In this document: one piece after another, positions 26,878 to 35,810 of the stretch
How positions within the stretch are numbered: the stretch's first letter is position 1
Layout: each line of letters begins with the position of its first letter
Made by a program: the position numbers and the translations under genes
The notes under the pieces: model-generated
What the model was told of the DNA's origin: nothing
Database searches by the model: none
The model's input: the letters and a program-made list of their open reading frames with translations, nothing else
DNA from: Pseudomonas uvaldensis
GTDB taxonomy: Bacteria > Pseudomonadota > Gammaproteobacteria > Pseudomonadales > Pseudomonadaceae
Reading direction: 5' to 3'
Assembly (NCBI RefSeq): GCF_021271205.1
Contig: NZ_JAIWKS010000014.1
Location: 52,806-116,805, forward strand
DNA: 64,000 nucleotides

Positions 26878-28386
26878 ATGGACATTCTCTTGAGCCTGGC
26901 TTCGGGTTTTGCTTCGGCGCTGGATCCGATCAACCTGCTATGGGGTTTCATCGGTTGTTTGCTCGGCACCGCCATTGGTGTGTTACCGGGGATCGGACCG
27001 GCATTGACGGTGGCGTTGCTGTTGCCGATCACCGCCAAGGTCGACCCGACCGGTGCCCTGATCATGTTCGCCGGGATCTATTACGGCGCCCAATTCGGCG
27101 GCTCGACCACCTCCATCCTGCTCAATACGCCGGGCGAGTCGTCGTCGATGATCACGGCCCTGGAAGGCAACCTCATGGCCCGCAACGGCCGCGCGGGGCC
27201 TGCCCTGGCGACGGCCGCCATCGGCTCGTTCGTGGCCGGCACGGTCGCCACCCTCTTGCTGACGCTGTTCGCGCCCCTCGTCGCGACGCTGGCCCTCAGG
27301 TTCGGGCCGGCTGAGTACTTTGCCATCCTGGTGCTGTCATTCACCACGGTGTCGGCGGTCCTGGGCGCGTCCATGTTGCGCGGCTTCGCTTCCCTGGGCA
27401 TCGGCTTGACCATTGGCCTGATCGGCCTGGACTCCACGTCAGGCATCGCCCGCTACACCCTGGGCGTGCCCGAGCTGGTGGATGGCATTGAAGTGGTGCT
27501 GGTGGCCGTTGGTTTGTTTGCCGTCGCCGAGGCGTTGTACAGCCTGCTCTACCAAGGGGAAGAAACGACCGGGCGGCATCGGATGACCTCGTTGTGGATG
27601 ACCCGTGCCGACTGGAAACGCTCCGTTCCCGCCTGGATACGCGGAACGATGATCGGTTTTCCCTTCGGCTCCATCCCGGCCGGCGGCGCCGAGATCCCGA
27701 CCTTCCTGTCCTATTCGGCCGAGCGCAAGTTGAGCAAGTACCCGGAAGAATTCGCCGCCAGCAAGGGCAAGGGCGCCATCGAAGGCGTGGCCGGCCCGGA
27801 AGCGGCCAATAACGCCAGCGCCACAGGTTCCCTGGTACCGCTGCTGACCCTTGGCATTCCCACTTCGGCCACGGCGGCGATACTGTTGGCGGCCTTTCAG
27901 AACTACAACCTGCAACCGGGTCCCATGCTGTTCCAGACATCGGGTGAGTTGGTCTGGACGCTGGTGGCATCGCTGTACATCGGCAACCTGATCCTGCTGG
28001 TGCTCAACCTGCCGCTGGTGGGGCTTTGGGTGAAGCTGCTGCAGATCCCGCGGCCGTACCTCAACGCGGGCATTCTCGTGTTTGCCTCCATTGGCGTGTA
28101 CGGCATGCGCCATTCCTCGTTCGACCTGATGCTGATGCTGGCGATCGGTTGGGCCGGCGTGCTGATGCGGCGTTTCGATTTTCCCGTTGCGCCTGTCATC
28201 GTCGGCATGCTGCTGGGGCCGATGGCGGAGAAACAACTGCGCAACGCGTTATCCATCAGCCAGGGCGACTGGATGGTATTCCTGACCGAACCCATTTCGG
28301 CCACGTTTCTGGGGCTGACGTTGCTGGTGCTGGTGGTGCCTCATCTGCTTCATAGGCGCGGTATTCGCCTGCATGAGGATGATTGA
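26878..28386 (+). CDS. tctA: Tripartite tricarboxylate transporter large permease
   Basis: A 502-residue, roughly twelve-helix sodium- or proton-coupled permease. Family motifs include GTAIGVLPGIGPALTVALLL, YYGAQFGGSTTSILLNTPGE and, in the second half, IPAGGAEIPTFLSY and LTLGIPTSATAAILLAA. The duplicated glycine-rich loops are typical of TctA. GAAGGAGATC lies before the ATG at 26878, and an out-of-frame ATG at 26872 is ignored. It ends 30 bp from the convergent polB. Confidence 0.95.
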   Translation: MDILLSLASGFASALDPINLLWGFIGCLLGTAIGVLPGIGPALTVALLLPITAKVDPTGALIMFAGIYYGAQFGGSTTSILLNTPGESSSMITALEGNLMARNGRAGPALATAAIGSFVAGTVATLLLTLFAPLVATLALRFGPAEYFAILVLSFTTVSAVLGASMLRGFASLGIGLTIGLIGLDSTSGIARYTLGVPELVDGIEVVLVAVGLFAVAEALYSLLYQGEETTGRHRMTSLWMTRADWKRSVPAWIRGTMIGFPFGSIPAGGAEIPTFLSYSAERKLSKYPEEFAASKGKGAIEGVAGPEAANNASATGSLVPLLTLGIPTSATAAILLAAFQNYNLQPGPMLFQTSGELVWTLVASLYIGNLILLVLNLPLVGLWVKLLQIPRPYLNAGILVFASIGVYGMRHSSFDLMLMLAIGWAGVLMRRFDFPVAPVIVGMLLGPMAEKQLRNALSISQGDWMVFLTEPISATFLGLTLLVLVVPHLLHRRGIRLHEDD

Positions 28387-28401
28387 GCAGCGGTGAACGC
28401 T

Positions 28402-28416
28402 TGTGGGAGCGAGCCC
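28402..28416. repeat. Truncated REP abutting the polB stop codon
   Basis: TGTGGGAGCGAGCCC, the first half of a REP arm, runs directly into the polB stop codon. The polB 3' end has cut or overwritten a REP element, or the reverse. Confidence 0.6.
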
Positions 28417-30780
28417 TCAGAACAACCCCATCTGCCCGCCCACCAGCGTCAGGAAATCATCCCCCACGAACGGCAGGATCGCATCCGCCACCGGTTGCAG
28501 CTGCCTGGTCACGTAGTGGTCGTAGTCGATGGGCGCGCTGCGGGTCTCCAGCGGCTCGGGGCCGGCGACAGTGATGACGTAACTGATCCAGCCGCCGCTC
28601 TGGTACTGCCGTGGACGCCCCTGGCGCTGGTTGAACTCGTCGGCAATCCGCGCCGCCCGCACATGGGGCGGAACGTTGCGTTCGTAGTCGTCCAGCGGCC
28701 GGCGCAGGCGCTTGCGGTAGATCAGCCGATCATCGAACGCCCCGGCGAGGGTCTGGTGCACGTAGTCGCGCACGTAATCCTGGTAAGGCTTGCGGTGGAA
28801 GATCCGCTCATACAACTCCTGCTGGAATTGCCGGGCCAGCGGCGACCAGTCGGTGCGCACGGCCTCCAGCCCCTTGTAGAGGATTTCGTCACTGCCGTCG
28901 TCGCGGGTCACCAACCCGGCGTAGCGTTTCTTGCTGCCCTCTTCGGCGCCCCGGATCGTAGGCATCAGGAAGCGTTTGAAATGCGTTTCGAACTGCAGCT
29001 CCAGCGCACTCTCCAGGCCGAATGTCTCATGCACGTACTCGCGCCACCACTGATTGACGTAAGCCACCAGTTCACGCCCGATATTGGCCGCCTCTTCCTG
29101 CCCGTGGGCACGGCGCAGCCAGACGAACGTGGAGTCGGTGTCACCATAGATCACCACATGCCCCCGCGCTTCGATCAACTGCCGGGTCTGCTGCATGATC
29201 TGGTGGCCGCGCAAGGTAATGGACGAGGCCAGCCGCGGATCGAAAAAGCGACAGCCACTGGAACCGAGCACGCCGTAGAAGGCGTTCATAATGATCTTCA
29301 AGGCCTGGGACAGCGGCGCATTGCGCTCGCGTTTGGCGGTTTCCCGGCCTTCGGCGACCCGTGCCACGATGGACGGCAGGCAATGCCGCGTGCGGGAGAA
29401 CCGCGCGCCGCGGAAACCGGGCACCGACTCGCGGTCGTCCGGGTGACGCAAGCCTTCGATCAAGCCCACCGGATCGATGAGAAAGGTGCGGATGATCGAT
29501 GGATACAGGCTCTTGTAGTCCAGAACGAGCACCGACTCGTAGAGCCCCGGCTGAGAGTCCATGACAAAACCGCCCGGGCTGGCCTGGGGCGGGCGTTGAC
29601 CGAGATTCGGCGCAACGAACCCCTGGCGGTGCATGAGCGGCATGTACAGATGCGTGAACGCAGCCACTGACCCCCCGCTGCGATCCGCCGGCAGGCCGGT
29701 GACGCTGGCTCGCTCCAGCAGGAACTTGAGCAGTTCGGTCTTGGCGAAAATACGCGTCACCAACTCGCAGTCCTTGAGGTTATAGCGAGCCAGGGCGGGC
29801 TTGTCCTCGGCGAACATGCGGTTGATTTCATCCATGCGCTGGTAAGGGTTGTCGATCGACTTACCTTCCCCCAACAAGGTCTGTGCGACGTTTTCCAGGC
29901 TGAACGAAGGGAAACTCCACGTCGCCGAACGCAGGGACTCGATGCCGTCGATGATCAGCCGTCCGGTCGCCGAGGCAAAGAAATGGTTGTTGCGTGCGCC
30001 ATGCTCGCGCCACTGCATCTCTTCACCCCCGCGTCCCAGGCGCAACGGTACCGCCAGCCGCCGGGCATGTTCGTGCAGCACGCGCAGATCGAACTGCACC
30101 AGGTTCCAGCCAATGATCGCGTCAGGGTCGAAACGGGCGAACCAGTCGTTGAGCTTTTTCAGCAGCAAAGTGCGGGACTCGCAGTATTCGAGCTGGAAAT
30201 CCACGCCGCTATCATCGCCATTGGGCGGGCCGAGCATGTACACCTGACGCTCACCGCAGCCCTCCAGGGCAATGGAATACAACTCGCCCTGGGCAGTGGT
30301 CTCGATGTCCAGGGACACCAGACGCAACGCCGGACGGTAGTCGGGGGCGGGTTTCATCTGGGCGTCGAGCAGCAGGCCGTCGGCGGCGGGGGTGCCGCCG
30401 AACCAGACCGGCGCGGTGATGAAGCGCTCCATCAGGTAACGCTCCGGCGGTCGGATATCGGCCTCGAACACCTCTACCCCGGCCCGGCGCAGGGTGGTGT
30501 CCAGCCGCATCAGTTGAGCGTGCTGGCGGCAATACAGGCCCAGCACCGGACGATGTTCGAAATCCAGCAGGTCGAGGGGACGCAACTCGACGTCTTTTTC
30601 TCCCTGCAACAACGCTTCCGCCTGGCCGCGCTGGATCTGTGGCACGAACGCCACCGACGGCTGCACCGCCAGGCGCACACGCTGTGGCCCTGCATCGGTG
30701 GCCAGCCAGAACTCGACTTCGGTGCCCGCCGGGGTATCGCGCCAATGCCGGGTCAGAACGAAGCCCTGCTGTAGATCCAC
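28417..30780 (-). CDS. polB: DNA polymerase II (family B)
   Basis: A 787-residue family B polymerase for translesion and replication-restart synthesis. Exo I is SLDIETT; Exo II is GWNLVQFDLRVL; Exo III is YNLKDCELV. Polymerase motifs are DYKSLYPSIIRTF (A), KIIMNAFYGVLGSSGCRF (B) and YGDTDSTFV (C). The last five residues, QMGLF, are a beta-clamp-binding motif like the QLGLF tail of E. coli Pol II. GTG 30780 is chosen from alignment with the E. coli N-terminus (GFVLTRHWRDTP) and a GAGG 10 bp upstream; the TTG at 30789 overlaps that site. No clear LexA box is visible upstream. Confidence 0.96.
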   Translation of the reverse strand: MDLQQGFVLTRHWRDTPAGTEVEFWLATDAGPQRVRLAVQPSVAFVPQIQRGQAEALLQGEKDVELRPLDLLDFEHRPVLGLYCRQHAQLMRLDTTLRRAGVEVFEADIRPPERYLMERFITAPVWFGGTPAADGLLLDAQMKPAPDYRPALRLVSLDIETTAQGELYSIALEGCGERQVYMLGPPNGDDSGVDFQLEYCESRTLLLKKLNDWFARFDPDAIIGWNLVQFDLRVLHEHARRLAVPLRLGRGGEEMQWREHGARNNHFFASATGRLIIDGIESLRSATWSFPSFSLENVAQTLLGEGKSIDNPYQRMDEINRMFAEDKPALARYNLKDCELVTRIFAKTELLKFLLERASVTGLPADRSGGSVAAFTHLYMPLMHRQGFVAPNLGQRPPQASPGGFVMDSQPGLYESVLVLDYKSLYPSIIRTFLIDPVGLIEGLRHPDDRESVPGFRGARFSRTRHCLPSIVARVAEGRETAKRERNAPLSQALKIIMNAFYGVLGSSGCRFFDPRLASSITLRGHQIMQQTRQLIEARGHVVIYGDTDSTFVWLRRAHGQEEAANIGRELVAYVNQWWREYVHETFGLESALELQFETHFKRFLMPTIRGAEEGSKKRYAGLVTRDDGSDEILYKGLEAVRTDWSPLARQFQQELYERIFHRKPYQDYVRDYVHQTLAGAFDDRLIYRKRLRRPLDDYERNVPPHVRAARIADEFNQRQGRPRQYQSGGWISYVITVAGPEPLETRSAPIDYDHYVTRQLQPVADAILPFVGDDFLTLVGGQMGLF

Positions 30781-30823
30781 CGTTTGCAAACCTCGAATTT
30801 ATGCGTATAGCCGGATTCTACCC

Positions 30824-30852
30824 GTGGCGAGGGGATTTATCCCCCTCGCCAC
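30824..30852. repeat. Palindromic hairpin between polB and CBS gene
   Basis: GTGGCGAGGGG pairs with CCCCCTCGCCAC around ATTTAT. It is the same dispersed hairpin family as at 10311-10338. It lies in the divergent upstream region of polB. Confidence 0.75.
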
Positions 30853-30980
30853 CCTGGTGAAGGGCATGCGACTTCGCCGGCCATGACGCTTTTGGACGAC
30901 TGGCCGCCGCTTTACCGCTTGCTCTGTGCCGCCGGGTCTACGATTCTTTTACCACCCGCAAAAAACACTCGAGGCCCTTC

Positions 30981-31421
30981 ATGAAAACCGTCGCACAGTT
31001 GCTCCGGATGAAAGACGAGAAGAACCAGCAAGTACACACCGTCTCACCGGACGACATGGTGTTACAGGCGCTGATGCGCATGGCCGAAAAGAATGTCGGT
31101 GCCTTGCTGGTGGTAAAAAATGATGAGGTGCTGGGCATCATCAGCGAGCGCGACTATGCCCGTAAAATGGTCCTGCATGGTCGCTCGTCGGTGGGCACGC
31201 GGGTCAGCGAGATCATGGTCTCGCCCGTGATCACGATCGACCCGCACCAGAACGTCGAGACCTGCCTGAGCATCATGACCGAAAAGCACCTGCGCCACCT
31301 GCCAGTGGTGGAAGACGGCAAGCTGGTCGGCCTGCTGTCCATCGGTGACCTGGTCAAGGAAGCCATCGCCGAGCAGGCCGACCTGATCCGGCAGCTGGAG
31401 CAGTACATCCGCGGAGAATGA
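30981..31421 (+). CDS. CBS-domain protein
   Basis: A 146-residue cytoplasmic protein made of two CBS motifs (about residues 15-65 and 80-135), an adenosine-nucleotide-sensing module. ISERDYARKMVL and LSIGDLVKEAI are the ligand-facing Ser/Asp segments of each repeat. There is no fused output domain. GAGG lies 6 bp before the ATG. It precedes the pqi operon by about 100 bp, with a hairpin between, so it is probably a separate transcript. Confidence 0.93.
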   Translation: MKTVAQLLRMKDEKNQQVHTVSPDDMVLQALMRMAEKNVGALLVVKNDEVLGIISERDYARKMVLHGRSSVGTRVSEIMVSPVITIDPHQNVETCLSIMTEKHLRHLPVVEDGKLVGLLSIGDLVKEAIAEQADLIRQLEQYIRGE

Positions 31422-31429
31422 TCGATCCC

Positions 31430-31460
31430 GGGCCGTGTGGGATAAATCCTCACATGGCCC
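31430..31460. terminator. Hairpin after the CBS gene, possible terminator
   Basis: GGGCCGTGTGGGAT (31430-31443) pairs, with one mismatch and a small bulge, with ATCCTCACATGGCCC (31446-31460). There is no long T-run after it, so termination would be imperfect. Confidence 0.45.
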
Positions 31461-31525
31461 GTCAGACGGGTTGCTCATTCTCGACGGACTTCTATATTGA
31501 AGGGGTTGTCCTGCCGAGCATCCCC

Positions 31526-32122
31526 ATGGCCGATACCGACCGACTGATCATCTGCGAGCATTGCGATGCGGTGTACGAGCCGGTCGTACTCGTGGCGCAC
31601 CAGAAAGCCTCGTGCGTGCGATGCCATGCGGTGATTCAGCGCTACAACGGCCTGACCATCGAAAAACGCCTCGCCCTGAGCGTGACGGCCGCCGTGCTGT
31701 GGGCCTTCACCAATGTCTATCCGGTGATGAACATCCGCTTCCAGGGTCTGAGCAACAGCGCCACGCTGTGGGACGCCATCGTGGCGCTGAGTCAGGGACC
31801 GATCACCTTCATCGCACTGGTCGCCGCGGTGGCAATCATCGTCGCGCCGGCCCTTCAACTGGTGCTCCTGCTCTGGGTGCTGGGCCACGCCTACGGCAAC
31901 CGCCGGGCGCCGGGGTTCAACCTGTGCATGCGCAGCCTGGAAACCCTGCGGCCGTGGAGCATGCTGGAGGTCTGCCTGCTGGGGGCCCTGGTGGCGGTGA
32001 TCAAGCTCGCCGGGCTGCTGGACGTGCTGCCCGGCATCGGCCTGTTCGCCCTGGCGGCCTTGAGCCTGCTGATGATCCGGATTGCCGGGCGCGACATCCG
32101 CGACCTCTGGGATCAGCTGTGA
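31526..32122 (+). CDS. pqiA: Paraquat-inducible protein A domain protein, first copy
   Basis: A 198-residue inner-membrane protein corresponding to one half of E. coli PqiA: an N-terminal zinc-ribbon with two CxxC pairs (CEHC and CVRC) then four TM helices. PqiA supports the PqiB MCE tunnel that carries lipid between the inner and outer membranes. ATG 31526 (MADTDRLIICEHC) is chosen since it places the CxxC near the N-terminus as in the family; no strong ribosome binding site is seen. The E. coli single gene is split here into two genes with a 4-base overlap. Confidence 0.9.
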   Translation: MADTDRLIICEHCDAVYEPVVLVAHQKASCVRCHAVIQRYNGLTIEKRLALSVTAAVLWAFTNVYPVMNIRFQGLSNSATLWDAIVALSQGPITFIALVAAVAIIVAPALQLVLLLWVLGHAYGNRRAPGFNLCMRSLETLRPWSMLEVCLLGALVAVIKLAGLLDVLPGIGLFALAALSLLMIRIAGRDIRDLWDQL

Positions 32123-32778
32123 ACGGCGAGCCATTGCGCCCCCCGCCCCAGGCCAGCGACCTCAACCTGTGCCTGTGCCATGGCTGCGGCCTGGCCTGCG
32201 ACATGACCCACGAACCCCAGACGTGCCCCCGTTGCGACGCCGTCCTGCATCGACGCAAACCCGATCCCATCACTCGCACCTGGGCCTATATGCTGGCCGC
32301 GTTGGTGTTCTATATTCCAGCCAACCTGCTCCCGGTGATGAACACGCAGATGCTCGGCGACGGTGCCGACAGCACTATCATCAGCGGTGTCATCGAGTTC
32401 TGGCATAGCGGCGCCTGGGACATCGCCCTGATCATCTTCATCGCCAGCATCGCGGTGCCGGGCATCAAGTTCGTGGTTCTGACCCTGCTGCTGGTCACCG
32501 TCCAGCGGCGCAGCACCTGGGCTCAGCTCCAGCGGGCGAAGCTCTACCGGCTGGTAGAGGTCATCGGCTATTGGTCGATGCTCGACGTGCTGGTGGTGGC
32601 CCTGGTGGCGGCCCTGGTGAAATTCCAGGCACTGAGCGATATCGAACCACGACCGGGGATCCTGTTCTTCGGCCTCGTGGTGTTGTTTACCATGCTGTCG
32701 GCCATGAGTTTCGACCCACGGTTGATCTGGGACACCCCCCCATCCGAGGAGGCCATGGATGAAGTCACAAACCACTGA
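32119..32778 (+). CDS. pqiA: Paraquat-inducible protein A domain protein, second copy
   Basis: A 219-residue protein with CxxC pairs (CHGC, CPRC) and four TM helices, matching the second half of E. coli PqiA (YIPANLLPVMNTQMLG and GIKFVVLTLLL are family-typical). The GTG start at 32119 overlaps the previous stop by four bases (GTGA), indicating translational coupling; the open frame continues upstream only as a shadow of the first pqiA. Its 3' end overlaps pqiB by 20 bases. Confidence 0.92.
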   Translation: MNGEPLRPPPQASDLNLCLCHGCGLACDMTHEPQTCPRCDAVLHRRKPDPITRTWAYMLAALVFYIPANLLPVMNTQMLGDGADSTIISGVIEFWHSGAWDIALIIFIASIAVPGIKFVVLTLLLVTVQRRSTWAQLQRAKLYRLVEVIGYWSMLDVLVVALVAALVKFQALSDIEPRPGILFFGLVVLFTMLSAMSFDPRLIWDTPPSEEAMDEVTNH

Positions 32779-34417
32779 CGGACACAAACCGTTACCGGGC
32801 CGCGCCCATGTCACCCGCCGCCGCTGGACGGTGTCGCTGGTGTGGGTGGTGCCAATCATCGCAGTGCTGGTGGGGTTGTCCCTGGTGGTCAATAACTGGC
32901 TGCAGGAGGGCCCGACCATCACCATTACCTTCAAGACCGGCCAGGGCCTGACCGCCAACAAGACCCAGGTGAAGTACCGCAACGTGGTGATCGGCCAGGT
33001 CACCGACGTGCAACTGAGCGACGATCAGAAAAACGTCACCGCGACGGTCAAGCTCGCCAAGACAGCCGACACGTTCACGCACGAGGACTCGGTGTTCTGG
33101 GTGGTACGGCCGCGCATCGGCGCTGGCGGCATCTCCGGGATCGACACTTTACTCTCCGGCGATTTCATCGGCGCCGATGCCGGCCAGTCCAAGGTGCGCG
33201 CCAAGTCGTTCACTGGCCTTGAGGCCCCGCCGCCGATTACCTACGGCGAACCGGGCAAGCGCTTTACCCTTCACTCCCAGGACCTCGGTTCCCTGGACAT
33301 CGGCTCTCCCGTGTACCTGCGCAAGATCCCGGTAGGCCAAGTGGTGTCCTACGGGCTGGACGCCGACGGCAAAGGCGTCAATATCGACGTGTTCATCAAC
33401 GCGCCCAACGATGTATACGTCACCGAAAACACCCGGTTCTGGAACGTCAGCGGCGTGGACCTGAACGTCGGCGCCAACGGATTTGCAGTCAAGACCGAAT
33501 CGCTCTCGGCACTGCTGTTGGGCGGTATTGCGTTCCGGGCACCGGAATACAGCCCCAACGATACCTCCGCCAGCGAGGACAAAACGTTCGAACTGTTCGC
33601 CGACGAACAGAGTGCCCTGGCGCCACCCAACGGCAAGGCACAATACCTGGCGCTTCGTTTCGATCAGGCACTTCGCGGATTGCGGGTGGGTGCACCCGTC
33701 GAATTCCTGGGCGTAGAGATCGGTCGGGTGGTGGCCATCAACCTGGATTTTGACGAAAAACAGCGCAATTTCCCCCTCAACGTCGGCGTTGTGATCTATC
33801 CCCAGCGGCTGGGTAAAGCCCACGAGAAACTGCTCAAGGCGCTCAATCACGATCCGGAGGACGAAGCCGCCTCCGCCCGCCTGATGGGCAGTTTTGTCGA
33901 GCGGGGCCTGCGTGCCCAGGCGCGCAGCGGCAGTCTGCTGACCGGACAGTTGTACATTGCCCTGGATTTCTACCCCAAAGCCGAAAAAGTCGCGTTCGAT
34001 CCGAATGCCCGTCCTGTCCGTATCCCGACCATCCCGGGAAGCCTGCAGCAGTTGCAGGAGCAACTGCAATCGGTGGTCGAACGGATCAACAAACTGCCGT
34101 TGGAAAGCATCGCCAGCAACCTGGATGGCAACCTGGTGGAGTTGCGCAAAGGCCTGACGCAGTTCAACAGCAAGACCCTGCCGGGGGTGCAGAACACCTT
34201 GCAGGACGTCAGCAAGACCCTGCAATCGGCCAACTCCACCCTGGCCGAAGATTCGCCGCAGCGCGAACAACTGACCCAGACCCTCGACGACCTGGGACGT
34301 ATGTCACGCTCGCTGCGCGAACTGTCCGACTACCTGAGCCGCCATCCTGAATCGCTGCTTCGCGGCCGTCCCAAGGACGCTCCGGCACAGAACCTCACAT
34401 TCCCGGTGGACGAATGA
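32759..34417 (+). CDS. pqiB: Intermembrane lipid transport protein PqiB (three MCE domains)
   Basis: A 552-residue protein with one N-terminal TM (VSLVWVVPIIAVLVGLSLVV) and three MCE/MlaD domains, at about residues 45-135, 160-250 and 285-385 (G-LR-GAPVEFLGVEIGRVV is the third). A long helical C-terminal part follows (about 420-530, LQQLQEQLQSVVERIN) that forms the needle-like coiled coil of the periplasmic tunnel. GAGGAGG precedes the ATG. It works with PqiA and PqiC to move phospholipids across the periplasm. Confidence 0.96.
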   Translation: MKSQTTDGHKPLPGRAHVTRRRWTVSLVWVVPIIAVLVGLSLVVNNWLQEGPTITITFKTGQGLTANKTQVKYRNVVIGQVTDVQLSDDQKNVTATVKLAKTADTFTHEDSVFWVVRPRIGAGGISGIDTLLSGDFIGADAGQSKVRAKSFTGLEAPPPITYGEPGKRFTLHSQDLGSLDIGSPVYLRKIPVGQVVSYGLDADGKGVNIDVFINAPNDVYVTENTRFWNVSGVDLNVGANGFAVKTESLSALLLGGIAFRAPEYSPNDTSASEDKTFELFADEQSALAPPNGKAQYLALRFDQALRGLRVGAPVEFLGVEIGRVVAINLDFDEKQRNFPLNVGVVIYPQRLGKAHEKLLKALNHDPEDEAASARLMGSFVERGLRAQARSGSLLTGQLYIALDFYPKAEKVAFDPNARPVRIPTIPGSLQQLQEQLQSVVERINKLPLESIASNLDGNLVELRKGLTQFNSKTLPGVQNTLQDVSKTLQSANSTLAEDSPQREQLTQTLDDLGRMSRSLRELSDYLSRHPESLLRGRPKDAPAQNLTFPVDE

Positions 34418-34434
34418 TCACAGGAGCCCGTCCC

Positions 34435-34971
34435 ATGCCGCCGATGCTGAAATCCGCCCTGGTTGCTGCCCTGCTGCTGCTCGGCGCCTGCCGCAGCGAT
34501 CCGGTCCATTACCACACCTTGAGCCCGGCTCAACCGGCGAGCCAACCGCCCGCCAACGCCGACATCCGGATCGAGCAAGTGAGCGTTCCGCCCCAGGTGG
34601 ATCGTCCCCAGATGGTCATACGCCAAGGCAACAGTGGCCTGGTCATCCTGGAAACCGAATGGTGGGGTGCCAGCCTCGCGGATGAGCTGCGCAGCAGTCT
34701 GGAGGAGCCACTGAGCAACCCTGGGGCGCCCCGATTATTGTTGCGGGTGGACGTGCAGCGCTTCGACTCGATCCCTGGCCGTTACGCCCGTATGGATGTG
34801 CAATGGCGCTTGCGTAGCGTTGGCAACGAAGCCTCTCCTCTCACCTGCCGCAGCGCACTGCAAACACCGGCAACAGCCGCACTCGATGATCTGGTGACAG
34901 CCCATCAGAACAACGTGCGGCAATTCGTCGACCTGGTCGTTCGGGCCGCTGCCCGAAAAACCTGCCCATGA
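34435..34971 (+). CDS. pqiC: Lipoprotein PqiC (DUF330/ABC-type auxiliary)
   Basis: A 178-residue outer-membrane lipoprotein with signal MPPMLKSALVAALLLLGAC, the lipobox being LGAC. It is the partner that anchors the PqiB tunnel at the outer membrane. ATG 34435 is chosen because AGGAG lies 8 bp upstream; an alternative ATG at 34414 overlaps the pqiB stop (ATGA) and adds seven residues. It is the last gene of the pqi operon, followed after 15 bp by a convergent GST gene. Confidence 0.92.
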   Translation: MPPMLKSALVAALLLLGACRSDPVHYHTLSPAQPASQPPANADIRIEQVSVPPQVDRPQMVIRQGNSGLVILETEWWGASLADELRSSLEEPLSNPGAPRLLLRVDVQRFDSIPGRYARMDVQWRLRSVGNEASPLTCRSALQTPATAALDDLVTAHQNNVRQFVDLVVRAAARKTCP

Positions 34972-34986
34972 TCCTTTCGGCCGCGC

Positions 34987-35613
34987 CTACGACGGCCAGT
35001 GCTGCGACAACACCGGCGCAACACGCGGGTGATGATCGATTCGCTCCAATACATCGTGGAAGGCGGGCCGTGCGCGGAGCATGGCTTCTCGCGTTCCTTG
35101 CCACTTAGTGATGACAGCCGCGAGGATATCCAGCGCTCCTGGCTCATGCCCCCCCAGAAACGGCTGTGCCGGGAATTGATCGGCAAACAACGTCCAGTTG
35201 CGGTACAGCCGTTGCTGGGTGCCCGACACCAACTGCTGCCGGGTGTCGTCGTCCGCCTCCAGCCAACGCTCCGGAAAATCGATGATGCCGATGGGTGTAT
35301 AGCAATTGGCTGCGATGTAGACCAGACCCCTTATGGCTTGTGCGCGCAGCCCGGGATCGTCCGGCAATAACTTCGATGCAGGAAAGGTCAACCCTAGATG
35401 AATCAATATGGCCGCGGCTTCGGTCAACACGGAGCCGTCCGGCAACTGCAGGGTCGGGACTTGTTTCAGCGGGTTCAACGCCTCGAGTTCTGTCGCCGCC
35501 TCGCTGTCTTCAGTCGAGTAGGCATCTATCCGGCGATAGGGCACGCCGCACAGGCACAACGCAATCTCCACGGCCGAGGAGCCGGATTGTCTGTGGCCGA
35601 ATAACTGGTACAT
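34987..35613 (-). CDS. Glutathione S-transferase family protein
   Basis: A 208-residue cytoplasmic GST. The thioredoxin-like N-terminal domain (MYQLFGHRQSGSSAVEIALCL) has Ser at the usual catalytic position, then NPLKQVPTL with the cis-Pro and LTEAAAILIHL for the glutathione gamma-glutamyl group. The helical C-terminal domain is about residues 85-205. GGGAGG lies upstream of ATG 35613. Substrate unknown; detoxification by conjugation or peroxide reduction is the family role. Confidence 0.9.
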   Translation of the reverse strand: MYQLFGHRQSGSSAVEIALCLCGVPYRRIDAYSTEDSEAATELEALNPLKQVPTLQLPDGSVLTEAAAILIHLGLTFPASKLLPDDPGLRAQAIRGLVYIAANCYTPIGIIDFPERWLEADDDTRQQLVSGTQQRLYRNWTLFADQFPAQPFLGGHEPGALDILAAVITKWQGTREAMLRARPAFHDVLERIDHHPRVAPVLSQHWPS

Positions 35614-35810
35614 AAGCCAGCCTCCCTGTTGGGTTCAGACGATAGAACCCGGCGGCTGGCCGATGTTCCGTCCGATGGACGACAGGCGCTCTTTCCCGAT
35701 CAGCTATCACTGCCGTCGATGGTCACCATCACGTCAATGAAGTTCTCTTGATGATTGCCCGGCGCAACAATGGCGCCACACCAACCCACAACACCCCGGA
35801 GCACACCATC

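Noticed and set aside
30781..30860. LexA box for polB
   Set aside because: No CTGT-N8-ACAG is present; the ATGCGTATAG stretch does not fit.
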